The notes: generated by a model from the sequence alone, not told the origin. A stretch of 64,000 nt of DNA from Thermogemmatispora aurantia (GCF_008974285.1 NZ_BKZV01000004.1:1-64000), one strand, 5' to 3'; positions 1 through 10,832 are shown, counted from the first letter of the stretch. Numbers and translations are program-made.

Positions 1-121
1 CCGCTCCAGGCTGGACCCCCAGCCGGAGATAAGGTCCCAGGAAGATCACCTGGTTGATAGACCGGAGGTGGACACCTGGTAACAGGTGCAGCTGACCGGC
101 CCTAATGACCGAACGGCTTGT
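1..121 (+). rRNA. rrl: 23S rRNA, 3' end (partial)
   Basis: The first 120 bases match the universally conserved 3' end of bacterial 23S rRNA. They hold a CCAGGAAGATCACCTGGTTGATAG-like helix followed by GGAGGTGGA, a variable hairpin, GCTGACCGGCCCTAATGACC and a final CGGCTTG. This corresponds to the stretch that in Firmicutes reads as gaagatgaccaggttgatag and ends in taataggtcgagggcttg. The gene enters from outside the window. The exact 3' end is estimated from the usual family ending and could be off by a few bases. Confidence 0.9.
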
Positions 122-284
122 GCCTTCCTATCCATTTCATGGCGCTGCGTTCTTGGCCGAATGTCGCTGACTGGCTTGTAGCTGCTGTCTGCTCTCTCTC
201 GGCAAAATTGAGGCAAGTGTCTCGCGATCAGTTGTCTCTCACCGCTTATTGAGTGGGCAGTCGGTAACTGCTTCTCCACGTGAG

Positions 285-310
285 AAAAGGCGTAATCAGC
301 GCCTTTTTTT
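285..310 (+). terminator. Terminator behind the rRNA operon
   Basis: The stem AAAAGGCG (285-292) pairs with CGCCTTTT (300-307) over a 7-base loop and runs into a T tract ending at 310. The A tract on the left would also let it work for queG, which ends just beyond on the opposite strand. The stretch 122-284 between the 23S end and this hairpin has no recognisable 5S rRNA or tRNA. Confidence 0.85.
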
Positions 311-316
311 CTTTCC

Positions 317-1576
317 TTAATTCTTGCCGTCCAGCATGGTCAGTGCCTGCAGGATCTCTTGACGAACCTCTGGATCTTCTTCCTGTTCAAGCCGCTCTCT
401 GAGCGCCCGCCGAGCCTCCTCTCCCCCGATGCACCCTAGTGCCCAGGCTGCATGCCCGCGCACAAGGGCCTCTGCGTCACAGAGGGCTTGAATCAGCGCC
501 GGTACGGCCCGCCTGTCGCCAAGATTTCCTAGCGCTACACAGACATTACGCAGCAGACCACGTCGCTTGGCCCGCCAGATAGGTGTATGACGAAAGCGGG
601 CGCGGAACTCCTCTTCGCTGAGGGCCAGCAGCGGGATTAGCTCGGGTACGCCGCCAACCTGGGGCCGCGGGCGGAACTCATCGCGCCTCCTCAGCCACAT
701 CTGCGGTCGCTGTCTGGATCTCACCGCTGCTGCTTCCGTCTTCCCATCTCCGGCCTGCTCCGCTGTTCGTCCGGCCTGGCGCAGCCCGAGGCGCTTCTCC
801 ACAACCTGATTGACGGGACAGACCTCCTGACAGATGTCGCAGCCGAAGATCAGGTTCCCCATGAGGGGACGTAGCTCTAGCGGGATGCTACCGCGTAGCT
901 CGATCGTGAGATAGGAGATGCAACGCCGGTTGTCCAGCACATAGGGAGCAGGTAGCGCTCCCGTAGGACAGGCGTATAGACAGCGTTCGCACTTACCACA
1001 GTTGGCTTGCAGTGGCTCGTCTGCAGGAAGTGGCAGATTTGTCACAATCTCGGCAAGAAAGACCCAGGAACCCCAGCCGCGTGTGAGAATGGTCGTGTTT
1101 TTGCCATACCAGCCGATGCCTGCACGCTGGGCGACGGCGCGGTCAACCATGCGCCCGGTGTCGACGAACAGTCGTGCTTCTAGCTCTTGCCCGGCCTCAC
1201 GACGCGCATATTCCCGCAGCCAGTCGGCAAACTGCTTCAGCTTGGGCTTGATGATCTCATGGTAGTCCTCACCCCAGGCGTAGCGCGAGATACGGCCCCG
1301 TGGCTGGTCATCCTCTGGCTCCTCCGGCGGCTCGCTGAGGTAAGACATGGCCAGGGCAATGATCGAACGGGCCTCCGGCAGGAGGGCGTCGGGATGGCAA
1401 GAGACTTCCGCTCGCTCGCTGGTGAACCAGGGGAGGCCGTCCATGAGTCCCGCCGCAATACGCTCCTTGATGACGCGCTCTGTCTCGGGGAATGCTTCTG
1501 CCCCTGTGATCCGCACGAGGTCAAAGCCCAATTCATAGCCATATGCTTTGATCGGGGCGGCATCGAGCATCTTCAT
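317..1576 (-). CDS. queG: Epoxyqueuosine reductase QueG
   Basis: This 419-residue cobalamin- and Fe-S-dependent enzyme catalyses the last step of queuosine formation, reducing epoxyqueuosine in tRNA. Two [4Fe-4S] cysteine clusters are visible: CGKCERCLYACPTGAL, and GCDICQEVCPVN in the middle of the protein. The N-terminal domain has the family motif VDTGRMVDRAVAQRAGIGWY, and a C-terminal HEAT-like repeat (VRGHAAWALGCIGG) is also usual for QueG. The length fits the longer, HEAT-bearing form. Two ATG codons (1576, 1570) are possible starts and neither has a strong ribosome site. It lies 34 bases behind the ABC permease gene on the same strand, so it may be co-transcribed with it although the functions are unrelated. 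Confidence 0.93.
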   Translation of the reverse strand: MKMLDAAPIKAYGYELGFDLVRITGAEAFPETERVIKERIAAGLMDGLPWFTSERAEVSCHPDALLPEARSIIALAMSYLSEPPEEPEDDQPRGRISRYAWGEDYHEIIKPKLKQFADWLREYARREAGQELEARLFVDTGRMVDRAVAQRAGIGWYGKNTTILTRGWGSWVFLAEIVTNLPLPADEPLQANCGKCERCLYACPTGALPAPYVLDNRRCISYLTIELRGSIPLELRPLMGNLIFGCDICQEVCPVNQVVEKRLGLRQAGRTAEQAGDGKTEAAAVRSRQRPQMWLRRRDEFRPRPQVGGVPELIPLLALSEEEFRARFRHTPIWRAKRRGLLRNVCVALGNLGDRRAVPALIQALCDAEALVRGHAAWALGCIGGEEARRALRERLEQEEDPEVRQEILQALTMLDGKN

Positions 1577-1610
1577 GGCTGGGCCTCGCTCGATTCTGTT
1601 TCAGTCAAGG

Positions 1611-2567
1611 TCAGTTGGTGATGTCTCGCCTATGGTTCAGCCAGCCAGCAATGCTCAGGAGGAGCACGATGTAGGCGAGCAGCACTGTAAGAGCTTCCGC
1701 ATCGGGCAGTGTAGAGATACTACTACTCCCAAAGATATAATACCCCTGATGAGCCATCAAGGTAGCGAGATTGTTACCGATCAGGTAGTCGGGAACAGCG
1801 CGCAGGAAGGCGCTGACTGGGCCTTGTACCAGCTCGCTGCTCAGCTGGCAGATTTGCCCTATGATCGGCTCTAGCAGATACCAGACGATGCCTCCTCCAA
1901 TACCCGCAGCACTGGAGCGACCCAGGATGCCGAAGAAAAGGGCAATGACAGCGAAGATGAACCAATTGAACATAGCCAGAAGCAGAAAAAGGCCAGTATG
2001 AAGTAACCAGCTCGTCGTGAGAAAAGGGGCTGGACTCGGCGCCTGTCTGAGAAGACTGAGCAGGTAGCCAATCACCAGGCCGCTGATGCTCAGACCGCTG
2101 ATGCCCACGATAGAGCAGATGAGCATGGCCCCAACCTTGGCAAGCAGAAACTGCGTGCGTGTGGGCCCTCGGGTGAAGAGCAGGCGAATCGTTCCCTGAG
2201 TGTACTCGCCTCCAGCTGTGCTTCCCGCGATAATAATAATTAAAATGGTGAAAGGTGTCAGGGCTGTTTGCACGGCAATATTGAGAGAGGTGGGAGGCAG
2301 GAGCAACCTGACTACCTGGCCACTCCCGTCTCCTGTTGAGAAGAGGAAGAGGGCAAAAAAAACGAGCAGGGTGGTTAGCAAGGTGATCAGGACCGAGATT
2401 CGCGTAAGCGGACGGCGGCGAAGCTTGTAGAGTTCCATCGCGGTCAGACGCAGCAGAACGCTCAGGTAGTCGCGCCGACCCAGGAGAACCGGCGCGCTGG
2501 CAAACTGCTCGGCTAGCGGCTGGCCCTCTCTAGCTGACGTAGAAAGACCGGTGTCTATGGGATGCAT
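1611..2567 (-). CDS. ABC-2 type transporter permease
   Basis: A membrane protein of 318 residues from the chosen start, forming the transmembrane half of an exporter with the ATPase gene just upstream. A hydrophilic N terminus of about 45 residues leads into a first helix (ISVLITLLTTLLVFFALFLF). It is followed by at least five more hydrophobic segments, including TALTPFTILIIIIAGSTAGG and a last helix LTVLLAYIVLLLSIAGWL. The frame stays open further upstream into the ATPase gene. ATG 2567 was chosen because AGGAGCGAGGAG precedes it and it begins 28 bases after the ATPase stop. The substrate cannot be read from sequence. Confidence 0.85.
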   Translation of the reverse strand: MHPIDTGLSTSAREGQPLAEQFASAPVLLGRRDYLSVLLRLTAMELYKLRRRPLTRISVLITLLTTLLVFFALFLFSTGDGSGQVVRLLLPPTSLNIAVQTALTPFTILIIIIAGSTAGGEYTQGTIRLLFTRGPTRTQFLLAKVGAMLICSIVGISGLSISGLVIGYLLSLLRQAPSPAPFLTTSWLLHTGLFLLLAMFNWFIFAVIALFFGILGRSSAAGIGGGIVWYLLEPIIGQICQLSSELVQGPVSAFLRAVPDYLIGNNLATLMAHQGYYIFGSSSISTLPDAEALTVLLAYIVLLLSIAGWLNHRRDITN

Positions 2568-2595
2568 AGGCTCTGTTTCTCCTCGCTCCTTTCGC

Positions 2596-3705
2596 TTACT
2601 GACGTTTCCCTTCTCCCGGCACGATTCTGCCATATGGCGCAGGGGCTGGAAGGCCACCGAAGGCAGAGGCCGCTGCCCCGTGGGATTGCGCAGCCGCCGT
2701 GAGTTCAAGGAAGGCTTCTTCCAGGCTACCCTCCTGGGGATGGATTTCTGCCGCGAAAAGGTTCCGCTGAGCCAGTAAGGCATTAATCTCTGCAGAGCGC
2801 TCCGCGGGCGCCTCGACACGCAGTGTTGTTGCGACCTCCCCTCTGGCCTCGCTCGCCTTTCCAGGCTGCTCGCTGGGGCCGACTCCCGCCGCTACAATGG
2901 CTTTGATCCAGCTGGCTCCGCGCTCACGTGCCTCCTGCAAGACCTGCAGGGCCGCCCGGGCCTCGGCAGCGCTGTTCATACGAATCAGAATGTGCTCGCT
3001 CTGGCGCAGGAGAGCGCTGACGTCACCTTGCTTGATCAGGTTGCCCCGGTGCAGAATGGCTACGCGATTACAGACCTGCTGAACTTCGTGTAAAATGTGG
3101 CTGGAGAGAAAGATGGTCTTTCCTTGCTGGGCCAGACGCACGATTAGCTGGCGAATCTCAACCATGCCGACCGGGTCCAGGCCGTTGGTTGGTTCATCCA
3201 GGAGGATCAGCTCAGGATCGGTCAGGAGAGCCGCGGCGATGCCGAGCCGCTGCTTCATACCGAGCGAGTATTTGTGATAGGCTAACCCGGCCTGGGAGCG
3301 CAATTCGACCAGTTCAAGGATCTCTTCGATGCGCTTGTCGGTGAGAGGATGCCGCGCCATGTCTGAGGCCGCGGCGATGATGCGCAGATTGTCTCGCCCG
3401 GAGAGGTAGGGATAGAAGACGGGCGTTTCAACGACAGCACCGATGCGCCGCAGGATGCGCGGAAGCTGATATTGGGTGTCCATGCCAAAGATAAAGGCGC
3501 GCCCCGCTGTGGGACGGATCAGCCCCAACAGCATCCGAATGGTGGTGGTTTTGCCCGAGCCGTTGGGGCCGAGAAAGCCGAAGACGTCGCCTCGCATCAC
3601 GCGCAGATTCAGATCGTTGACTGCCACGAGGTTGCCAAAGGCCTTTGTGAGTCTGGTGGTGCTGATAATGATGTCATCTTCTTCGGTGAGCATGATGTCG
3701 TTCAC
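2596..3705 (-). CDS. ABC transporter ATP-binding protein
   Basis: The ATPase partner of the following permease, 369 residues. It has Walker A (GPNGSGKTT), the signature motif YSLGMKQRLGIA, Walker B (ELILLDEPTNGLDPVG) and the H-loop (IFLSSHILHEV), so all catalytic elements are present. The C-terminal 100 residues are the accessory region common in DrrA/BcrA-type exporters. GTG 3705 was chosen because AAGGAG stands 6 bases before it; the in-frame ATG 3693 is the alternative, and the longer reading frame has no ribosome site. Such two-gene exporters commonly move peptides, antibiotics or lipids, and which applies here is unknown. Confidence 0.9.
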   Translation of the reverse strand: MNDIMLTEEDDIIISTTRLTKAFGNLVAVNDLNLRVMRGDVFGFLGPNGSGKTTTIRMLLGLIRPTAGRAFIFGMDTQYQLPRILRRIGAVVETPVFYPYLSGRDNLRIIAAASDMARHPLTDKRIEEILELVELRSQAGLAYHKYSLGMKQRLGIAAALLTDPELILLDEPTNGLDPVGMVEIRQLIVRLAQQGKTIFLSSHILHEVQQVCNRVAILHRGNLIKQGDVSALLRQSEHILIRMNSAAEARAALQVLQEARERGASWIKAIVAAGVGPSEQPGKASEARGEVATTLRVEAPAERSAEINALLAQRNLFAAEIHPQEGSLEEAFLELTAAAQSHGAAASAFGGLPAPAPYGRIVPGEGKRQ

Positions 3706-4109
3706 GCTTTGCTCCTTGTGACGTGCTCGCCCCTGAAGGCCAGTTGTGTCAGCTTTGCTGCATACTTCAGCCTGCGGCGCGCGCCGGGAGTGAAAGGTCG
3801 GCGCCGATCTCGCGCCGGAGCCAGTCACTGGCTAGCTTTGGTTCCTCTGCTGCTGTGGCGCTCTTGCTGTCTCTTTAGTATGCCCTGTTTGCCCTATGCT
3901 GGCAAGTAGCTGGCCAGTAGCCTGTATGGCTCTATTGCCGTCCTGCCTGCCCTGTTGCTCAACGCAAGGGAAGGTTGCTCTGTTGGCTCTCGCCTTTGAC
4001 ATCCTGGTCGGTGGCTGGCTGAGAGGCAGGGTAAGAAGCGAGGAAAGGATGTTACTTTGCCTGATGGGGGGGACGGAAGGGTGGAGGGACGGAAGGAAGA
4101 GAGGCGCCG
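3706..4109. other. Divergent intergenic region, nothing recognised
   Basis: 404 bases between the divergently read ABC transporter genes and the membrane repeat protein. It must hold promoters for both directions, but I see no convincing -35/-10 pair, hairpin or repeat. Confidence 0.5.
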
Positions 4110-5258
4110 ATGTGGTCTATTGATCCTGATAATGGGCGTTTGCCAGATCTGCATGCCGGTTCCAACGGTCATGCCAGTGGTCAGATAGCGTATGGCGGTC
4201 CTGAGCCGCCGTGGGCTGTGACGGCTGGCAAGTCGAGCTGGTCACCGCCAGCGCCACCAGCCAGCGGAGGGCGTCGGCGCGCGAGTCGACGGCTACTCCT
4301 GGTCGTTCTGGCTGCAACTCTGCTGCTGGCGCTGATTGCTGGGGCGGCCTTCTACTACAGGTCTGCACTCCGTTCAACTCCAGAACAGTCATTAGCCGCT
4401 TTTTGTTCTGCTCTGAGCCAGGGTGATCCTGACTCGGCCTATCACTATCTGGACTCAGCTTTGCAGCGTCAGGCTTCTTTTCTGGTCTTCGCTGGCGTGT
4501 TGGGCAAGACCGAGCGCTGTAGCTATGAGGCCTTGCATGTGCAGGGGACAACGGCGACAGCAGTGCTACGACTCACCAGTGCTGGTCAGCTGCAGACCCA
4601 GCAGGTCGGCCTGAACGAGCAGGGCGGAACCTGGCTGATTAGCGAGGACGAGACGCTCACAGCGCTGCCGCGCTCGCTCAGTGCCTTGTGTTCAGGATTG
4701 GAAAGAGGAAAAGCTGAAGCCGCTTACGCAAAGTTGACTCCGCTTTTTCAGCATCATGTCTCTCTGGGGCTTTTCCGCTTACTCGTGGATGGTATCACCT
4801 CCTGCTCCTCACAGCTTGAGACGGTAGCCCCCAGCCAGGCCAAGGCCCTGGTCGTGGTACGCTACCAGACGGAGGCCCAGCCGGAGCAGGGCACGGCCCT
4901 GCTGGTACCTGCGACGGACGACTGGTTGATCGATGCTCTGTCGTCTTTGTCGACGCCGGAGCGCTCCCTCTTGAGTTTCTGCAAGGCGTTGCAGCAGGGC
5001 ACTTATGACATCGCCTATGAACTACTCAGCCTGGACTTCCAGGCCCACTTTGGCGGCCTGCGTCAGTTTGTCAACGTGGTTAATCCGGTAATCAAGAGCA
5101 ATGGGGGGATCAAGAGCTGCTCCGTGGGAGCGGTGCAGAAAAAAGCTGATCGGTTCATTGTGAATGGAGTCATTACCTATGCCAATGGCAAAACGGAAAC
5201 GGATGAGGATGAGCTGGTGCTGGAGGCTGACCTCTGGCGCCTTAATTCTCTCTCCTGA
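4110..5258 (+). CDS. Single-pass membrane protein with three extracytoplasmic repeats
   Basis: A 382-residue protein with a proline- and glycine-rich cytoplasmic N terminus, one transmembrane helix (about 62-84, LLLVVLAATLLLALIAGAAF) and then three tandem copies of a domain of about 95 residues. Each copy opens with a shared pattern: PEQSLAAFCSALSQGD, PRSLSALCSGLERGK and PERSLLSFCKALQQG. Each carries a second cysteine near a C-S-x motif (RCSYEAL, TSCSSQL, KSCSVGA) and a strand-rich end, so one disulphide per copy is plausible. The same domain is the C terminus of the FHA protein 460 bases downstream. It resembles DUF4878/NTF2-like lipoprotein domains, but I cannot name a function. The start has GGAAGGA upstream. 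Confidence 0.75.
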   Translation: MWSIDPDNGRLPDLHAGSNGHASGQIAYGGPEPPWAVTAGKSSWSPPAPPASGGRRRASRRLLLVVLAATLLLALIAGAAFYYRSALRSTPEQSLAAFCSALSQGDPDSAYHYLDSALQRQASFLVFAGVLGKTERCSYEALHVQGTTATAVLRLTSAGQLQTQQVGLNEQGGTWLISEDETLTALPRSLSALCSGLERGKAEAAYAKLTPLFQHHVSLGLFRLLVDGITSCSSQLETVAPSQAKALVVVRYQTEAQPEQGTALLVPATDDWLIDALSSLSTPERSLLSFCKALQQGTYDIAYELLSLDFQAHFGGLRQFVNVVNPVIKSNGGIKSCSVGAVQKKADRFIVNGVITYANGKTETDEDELVLEADLWRLNSLS

Positions 5259-5718
5259 GTACCCTTGACAGGGGCATGGTCCAGCCCTGGGCATAGCTCT
5301 CCTTGAAAAAAGTACGCTTGCTGCGTTTTTTGGAAAGGGATAAGCAAGGGTGAACTGTGCCAGGCAAGACGGGAGTTTCCTCTGGAGTATGGCGAAGATT
5401 GGGCTGCCAGAACACCTCAAGCCGATTGTTTGTCACTCTAAATGTTCCAACCACTTCTTGTTTGAAGTGAGCGAGCGAGGCCAGCCAAGAAGAAAAAGGC
5501 TTCTAGCCGTGAGGCAATCGCAGACCGGCCAGGGGCAGGCTCAAGTCAGTGAATGACGTGTCGAAGCCACATCAGCTTTGCTTGCGTAGTAATCAGTGGT
5601 GCAGTCACAGGGCGGAGCAGTCTGGTCCACTGTGACCAAGGTGTTCTGGTCGGGTGAATGGCTCTAAGCAGACAAGCGGGAAGGACGTAGACCTCGATAA
5701 GGAAGAAGGAGTTCTCTA
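5259..5718 (+). other. Intergenic region with a weak hairpin
   Basis: 460 bases between the two related membrane proteins. The one structured spot is at 5306-5331, where AAAAAAGTACGC faces GCGTTTTTT with a three-base bulge. It could be a weak terminator for the upstream gene. No gene or convincing promoter was seen in the rest. Confidence 0.35.
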
Positions 5719-6798
5719 GTGGAAGCCAGCTTGAACGGCCCACAGGGGCGTATCACCCTGGGGCCGGGCGTGACGACTGTGGGGCGTGCGCCCGATAATC
5801 AGATTCGTTTGAATGATCAACAGGTTTCTTCACACCATGCGGAATTTCGGGCTGAAGATGGAGGGTACAGCCTGGTTGATCGGGGCAGTACCAATGGCAC
5901 TTTTGTCAATGATCAGCGCCTGACCAGTCAGGTTCCCTGGCGACTGAACTCGGGCGATCGCATTCGTTTTGGCGAGACAGTCTTTACCTATGAGGTTGCT
6001 GGAGCTGGGAGCGAGGCCGAGGAGCGTACGGTGGTGGCTGGTTCACCCGATCAGTTCCAGCCCTCTCCGGCAGCGCCCTCCTATCCTCAGCCAGCATATC
6101 AGTCGCCTCCTGCTGCTGCCTCTCCCCTCCAGGGGCAAGGCTATGCACAGCAAGGAGGCTGGCAGGCTCAGCCTTATGGAGGGCCATCTCCCCAGGGCTA
6201 TGGCCAGCAGCCGCCGGCAGGCCCGCCAGGCTATCCCGCGCAGTCGCCACCCTATGGGCCGCCTCCCCAGGGAACCCCAGCCTTCCCCAGCCAGGCAGCT
6301 GGTTATCCCCAATTTCCACCGCAGCCGCAACCACAACCACGACGCAGGGGATGCACAGGTTGTCTGATAGCCGGCCTCCTGGTATTGGTGCTTTTGGTGC
6401 TTGCTCTGGTGGTGGTACTCTTTAATCCACTCAATTTCCCTGGGCCTCTCGGCTTGCTTGCTTCTTCGCCTCAGAAGACAGTTGATACCTTCTGCAGCGC
6501 TCTGAAGAAGAGTGACTATCATACGGCCTATGGGCAATTCTCATCCACGCTGCAGGCTAGTGAGAGCGAGCAGCAGTTTACTCAAGCTTTTCTGACTATA
6601 ACGACTCTTGTGGGACCAGTTACCAGTTGCTCGGCCACCAATTTCCAGCAGAATGGGGACCATGCCACTGCTCAGTTATCGTTGACCTTCCAGCGAAGTC
6701 CGCGCGTAGTGACGGGCACAATGAACTTTGTGCGTGAAAACGGAACCTGGAAGATCGATCGGGCCCCGCAGACGCAGAGTCAATTGCAGAGCACCTAG
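5719..6798 (+). CDS. FHA-domain membrane protein with an extracytoplasmic repeat
   Basis: A 359-residue protein. Residues 1-95 are an FHA phosphothreonine-binding domain with the core motifs TTVGRAPDNQI, SSHHAEF and DRGSTNGTFVN. Residues about 100-208 are rich in proline, glutamine and tyrosine, followed by a cysteine/arginine-rich junction, one helix (about 214-236, CLIAGLLVLVLLVLALVVVL) and a single copy of the domain repeated three times in the neighbouring gene (PQKTVDTFCSALKKSD, VTSCSA). The topology suggests that Ser/Thr kinase signals inside are linked to a sensor or binding domain outside; a kinase is encoded at 24-26 kb. GTG 5719 is preceded by AAGGAG at a 7-base distance. Confidence 0.85.
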   Translation: MEASLNGPQGRITLGPGVTTVGRAPDNQIRLNDQQVSSHHAEFRAEDGGYSLVDRGSTNGTFVNDQRLTSQVPWRLNSGDRIRFGETVFTYEVAGAGSEAEERTVVAGSPDQFQPSPAAPSYPQPAYQSPPAAASPLQGQGYAQQGGWQAQPYGGPSPQGYGQQPPAGPPGYPAQSPPYGPPPQGTPAFPSQAAGYPQFPPQPQPQPRRRGCTGCLIAGLLVLVLLVLALVVVLFNPLNFPGPLGLLASSPQKTVDTFCSALKKSDYHTAYGQFSSTLQASESEQQFTQAFLTITTLVGPVTSCSATNFQQNGDHATAQLSLTFQRSPRVVTGTMNFVRENGTWKIDRAPQTQSQLQST

Positions 6799-6845
6799 CT
6801 CAGTGGTGTGAAGCGTCAGCCTGGCGGACCTGCTAAGGGAGAGAA

Positions 6846-6916
6846 AGCTGGCCGGTCACGCAGTGTGCAAAATTGCCAGTCTGAGAACACTGCGTTGCCG
6901 GCCAGTGCTTTTTTTG
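6846..6916 (+). terminator. Strong terminator after the FHA gene
   Basis: A long stem in which AGCTGGCCGG and CGCAGTGT (6846-6866) pair with ACACTGCG and CCGGCCAGTGCT (6887-6909). One internal mismatch block interrupts it and seven T follow. It separates the convergent FHA and hutU genes; the opposite direction has only a short T-rich end. Confidence 0.85.
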
Positions 6917-6973
6917 CGGCAGGAGCGTGGTCAGCTCGGAGAGAGGTTACTGTTGAGGGGGCGACCCTCTGGC

Positions 6974-8677
<1,704 letters not shown>

Positions 8678-9443
8678 GCTGTACTTCTTCCTTTCCAGGT
8701 TGAGTTGATTAGTTTCTGTGGGTGTTGAGTTAGGGCAAGGTTGTCTACTGCTTGCGGGCGGATTGTTGCCTGCTTATGTTATACAATCTCCCCCTGGCCG
8801 GTGGAAGGTGGGGGAGTGCCGGGGATGTCCTGCTGCCTGTCAGGGGGATGGGCATGGGAAACTGCCGGACAGATCGAGGCAGCGAACGAGCATAACGAGC
8901 AGAGCTGCTGCGATGCGCCTGTGATAGAGAGAAAGACTTGTCGGCTTTCACTAAGCAACCCTCCAGTGGTCTTGATCAAGACACAGGATATGGGCGGTCT
9001 TCCTCATCCTGCAGGTAGTTGGTGTTGCAGGTAGCAGAACAGGGGCAGAGGGTGAGCAACCTTCCGAGAAGGGAAGTGCCTCCTCGACTGCCCCAAAGGT
9101 TCTTCTGACAAGGAGGGGGCAAGTTGATAAAGGAAATCCCGAAGAGTGCTGCTCGAGGGAGCAGCCGAGTCCTGTCCTGGCTCCCTGCGCCAGACTGTCC
9201 GCCCTCAGCGGGTGGCTGTCCCTGGCCCGAACCCTCTCTGCGTCAGGAGAAGGTAGCTGCAAAGGGTCTGATTTCCTTATTCCCAGACTGCCCGGCCTTA
9301 GAGAGACTCAAGGTATGCCCATGATAGAGCGATGTACCACAGATGAAAGACAAATGTCCTCCAAACCCTTGACAAGAGGTCACATCTCATCTATCCTCTC
9401 GTTCAATTACAAGAAACAAGCCCTGGCTCGTGGGGAGGCAGTC
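8678..9443. other. Divergent intergenic region, hutU / M20 peptidase
   Basis: 766 bases without a supported gene. The right end holds the promoter of the peptidase gene (9369-9397). On the minus strand a TATAAC element (8778-8783) might serve hutU, but no good -35 partner is visible. Short open frames in the interval lack ribosome sites and family resemblance. Confidence 0.5.
9369..9397 (+). promoter_or_regulatory. Promoter of the M20 peptidase gene
   Basis: TTGACA (9369-9374), a 17-base spacer and TATCCT (9392-9397): near-consensus housekeeping promoter about 45 bases upstream of the chosen ATG. It also argues against the longer reading frame that opens at 9315, because that start would lie upstream of the promoter. 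Confidence 0.8.
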
Positions 9444-10658
9444 ATGGATTTGCACACACTTGTCCTAAGCGTTGAAGACTATGTCCGCCAACGATTGGCG
9501 CGCTATATTGATGAGCTGAGCACCCTCTGCGCTTTTGAAACCTTCACCTTTCATAAAGCTGGCATTGATCAAGCAACGAACTGGCTTGCTGCCCGTCTGC
9601 AAGCCCTTGGCATGGAAGTCACCATTGTCGAGCGCCAGGAGTGGGGGAATGATCTGCTAGCCAGGTTACGCGGTCAGAGCGATCGCGACGATGTGGTGGT
9701 CCTCCTGGCTCACAGCGACACCGTCTATCCCGTGGGCACTGCTGCCGCACGTCCCCTGCGCCGAGAAGGCAACCGCCTCTACGCCCCCGGCGTCTGCGAC
9801 ATGAAAGGCTGCATCCTGGCGGCGCTCTACGCCCTCGAAGCCTTGCAAGCTCTCAACTGCCGGCCCTTTGGCGAGCTGCGCTTCCTCTGCGTCTCCGACG
9901 AAGAAATCAACGTCCGCCACTGCGACGATCTCATGGAGCAGGTTCTCCATGACGCCCACCGTGCTCTGGTCCTGGAGGCTGCCCGTGCCAATGGAGCCAT
10001 CGTCAGTGCGCGCAAAGGCAACGCTGGCTACACCTTGCGCGCCTACGGCAGAGCCGCCCACGCCGGCGTCGAACCCGAAAAAGGCCGCAACGCCATCATC
10101 GAACTGGCTCATCAGCTGCTCCAATTTGCCAGCCTCTCAGGCTGGCGCGAGGGCCTCACCATCACGCCGGGCCTCATTAGCGGCGGCAGTGCCACCAACG
10201 TCGTCCCGGACTACGCCGAAGCTCGCTTTGACCTGCGCTTCCTGCACCTTGAGGATAAAGAGGCTACCGAAGAGCGCTGGCTGAGACTACTTCAGCAGCA
10301 ACGCGTCCCCGGCGTGCGCCTGGAGCTAGAAGAAGATCCTCATCTCAAGCATCCCCTGGTCTGCACCCCTGCTGCGCGTTGCATGGCAGAGCAGGCCCAG
10401 GCTATTGCCGCACTCCTGGGCTTTCCCCTGGAGCATGTCCTGACTGGCGGCGCCTCTGATGCCAGCTACGCCGCCCTCTATGGAGTACCAGCCCTCGACG
10501 GTCTTGGTCCCATTGGGGGCAACGATCACAGCCCCGATGAATACCTGGTGCTGGACAGCGTTGCCCCGCGTGCTGCGCTCCTGGCCGGCCTCATTGCCGC
10601 GCCGCTGCCTGCCGAGGCCGGAGCCGAAGAGGCCGCTGCCATCCATCACACGCACTAA
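9444..10658 (+). CDS. M20 family metallopeptidase (CPG2-like carboxypeptidase)
   Basis: A 404-residue zinc hydrolase of the glutamate carboxypeptidase/ArgE/DapE superfamily. The metal and catalytic residues can be followed: His-Asp in LLAHSDTVYP, the bridging Asp in APGVCDMKG, the catalytic Glu pair in SDEEIN, and the distal His in GGNDHSPDEY. The dimerisation domain in between contains AYGRAAHAGVEPEKGRNAI, typical of CPG2. The substrate is probably an N-acyl amino acid or dipeptide. ATG 9444 was chosen for the GGGGAGG site before it and the promoter at 9369. The closing residues after about 390 are alanine- and glutamate-rich and look unstructured. Confidence 0.9.
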   Translation: MDLHTLVLSVEDYVRQRLARYIDELSTLCAFETFTFHKAGIDQATNWLAARLQALGMEVTIVERQEWGNDLLARLRGQSDRDDVVVLLAHSDTVYPVGTAAARPLRREGNRLYAPGVCDMKGCILAALYALEALQALNCRPFGELRFLCVSDEEINVRHCDDLMEQVLHDAHRALVLEAARANGAIVSARKGNAGYTLRAYGRAAHAGVEPEKGRNAIIELAHQLLQFASLSGWREGLTITPGLISGGSATNVVPDYAEARFDLRFLHLEDKEATEERWLRLLQQQRVPGVRLELEEDPHLKHPLVCTPAARCMAEQAQAIAALLGFPLEHVLTGGASDASYAALYGVPALDGLGPIGGNDHSPDEYLVLDSVAPRAALLAGLIAAPLPAEAGAEEAAAIHHTH

Positions 10659-10803
10659 ATGTGGCCCAACAGCAAATGGGAAGCCGACAGGCGACAGCGT
10701 CAGGCTCAGAGTCAGGGCGACCTGGCAGCAGCGTCAGCAGCGTAACCGCTCAATCCAGGCAATTTCAGGCAGCCTGATAGCCAGGCTCTGGCCTCTTTGC
10801 GCC

Positions 10804-10832
10804 TTGTTCCTCTCCATGCGCTATGCTATAAT
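10804..10832 (+). promoter_or_regulatory. Promoter with extended -10, upstream of the Fe-S flavoprotein
   Basis: TTGTTC (10804-10809), a 17-base spacer and a perfect TATAAT (10827-10832) preceded by TG plus one base. It would give a leader of about 375 bases before the flavoprotein ATG at 11212. The leader is purine-rich with small GC hairpins (for example CCGGAAAACCGG near 10940), and I recognise no riboswitch class or leader gene in it. Confidence 0.7.

Noticed and set aside
46-279. Open frame on the minus strand across the rRNA end
   Set aside because: It lies over the 23S 3' end and spacer, has no ribosome site and no family resemblance.
1187-1621. Long plus-strand frame inside queG
   Set aside because: Shadow of queG; its translation has no conserved motif while the minus frame has all QueG signatures.
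9315-9443. Upstream extension of the M20 peptidase frame
   Set aside because: The promoter at 9369-9397 lies inside it and the ribosome site fits ATG 9444; the extension has no family similarity.
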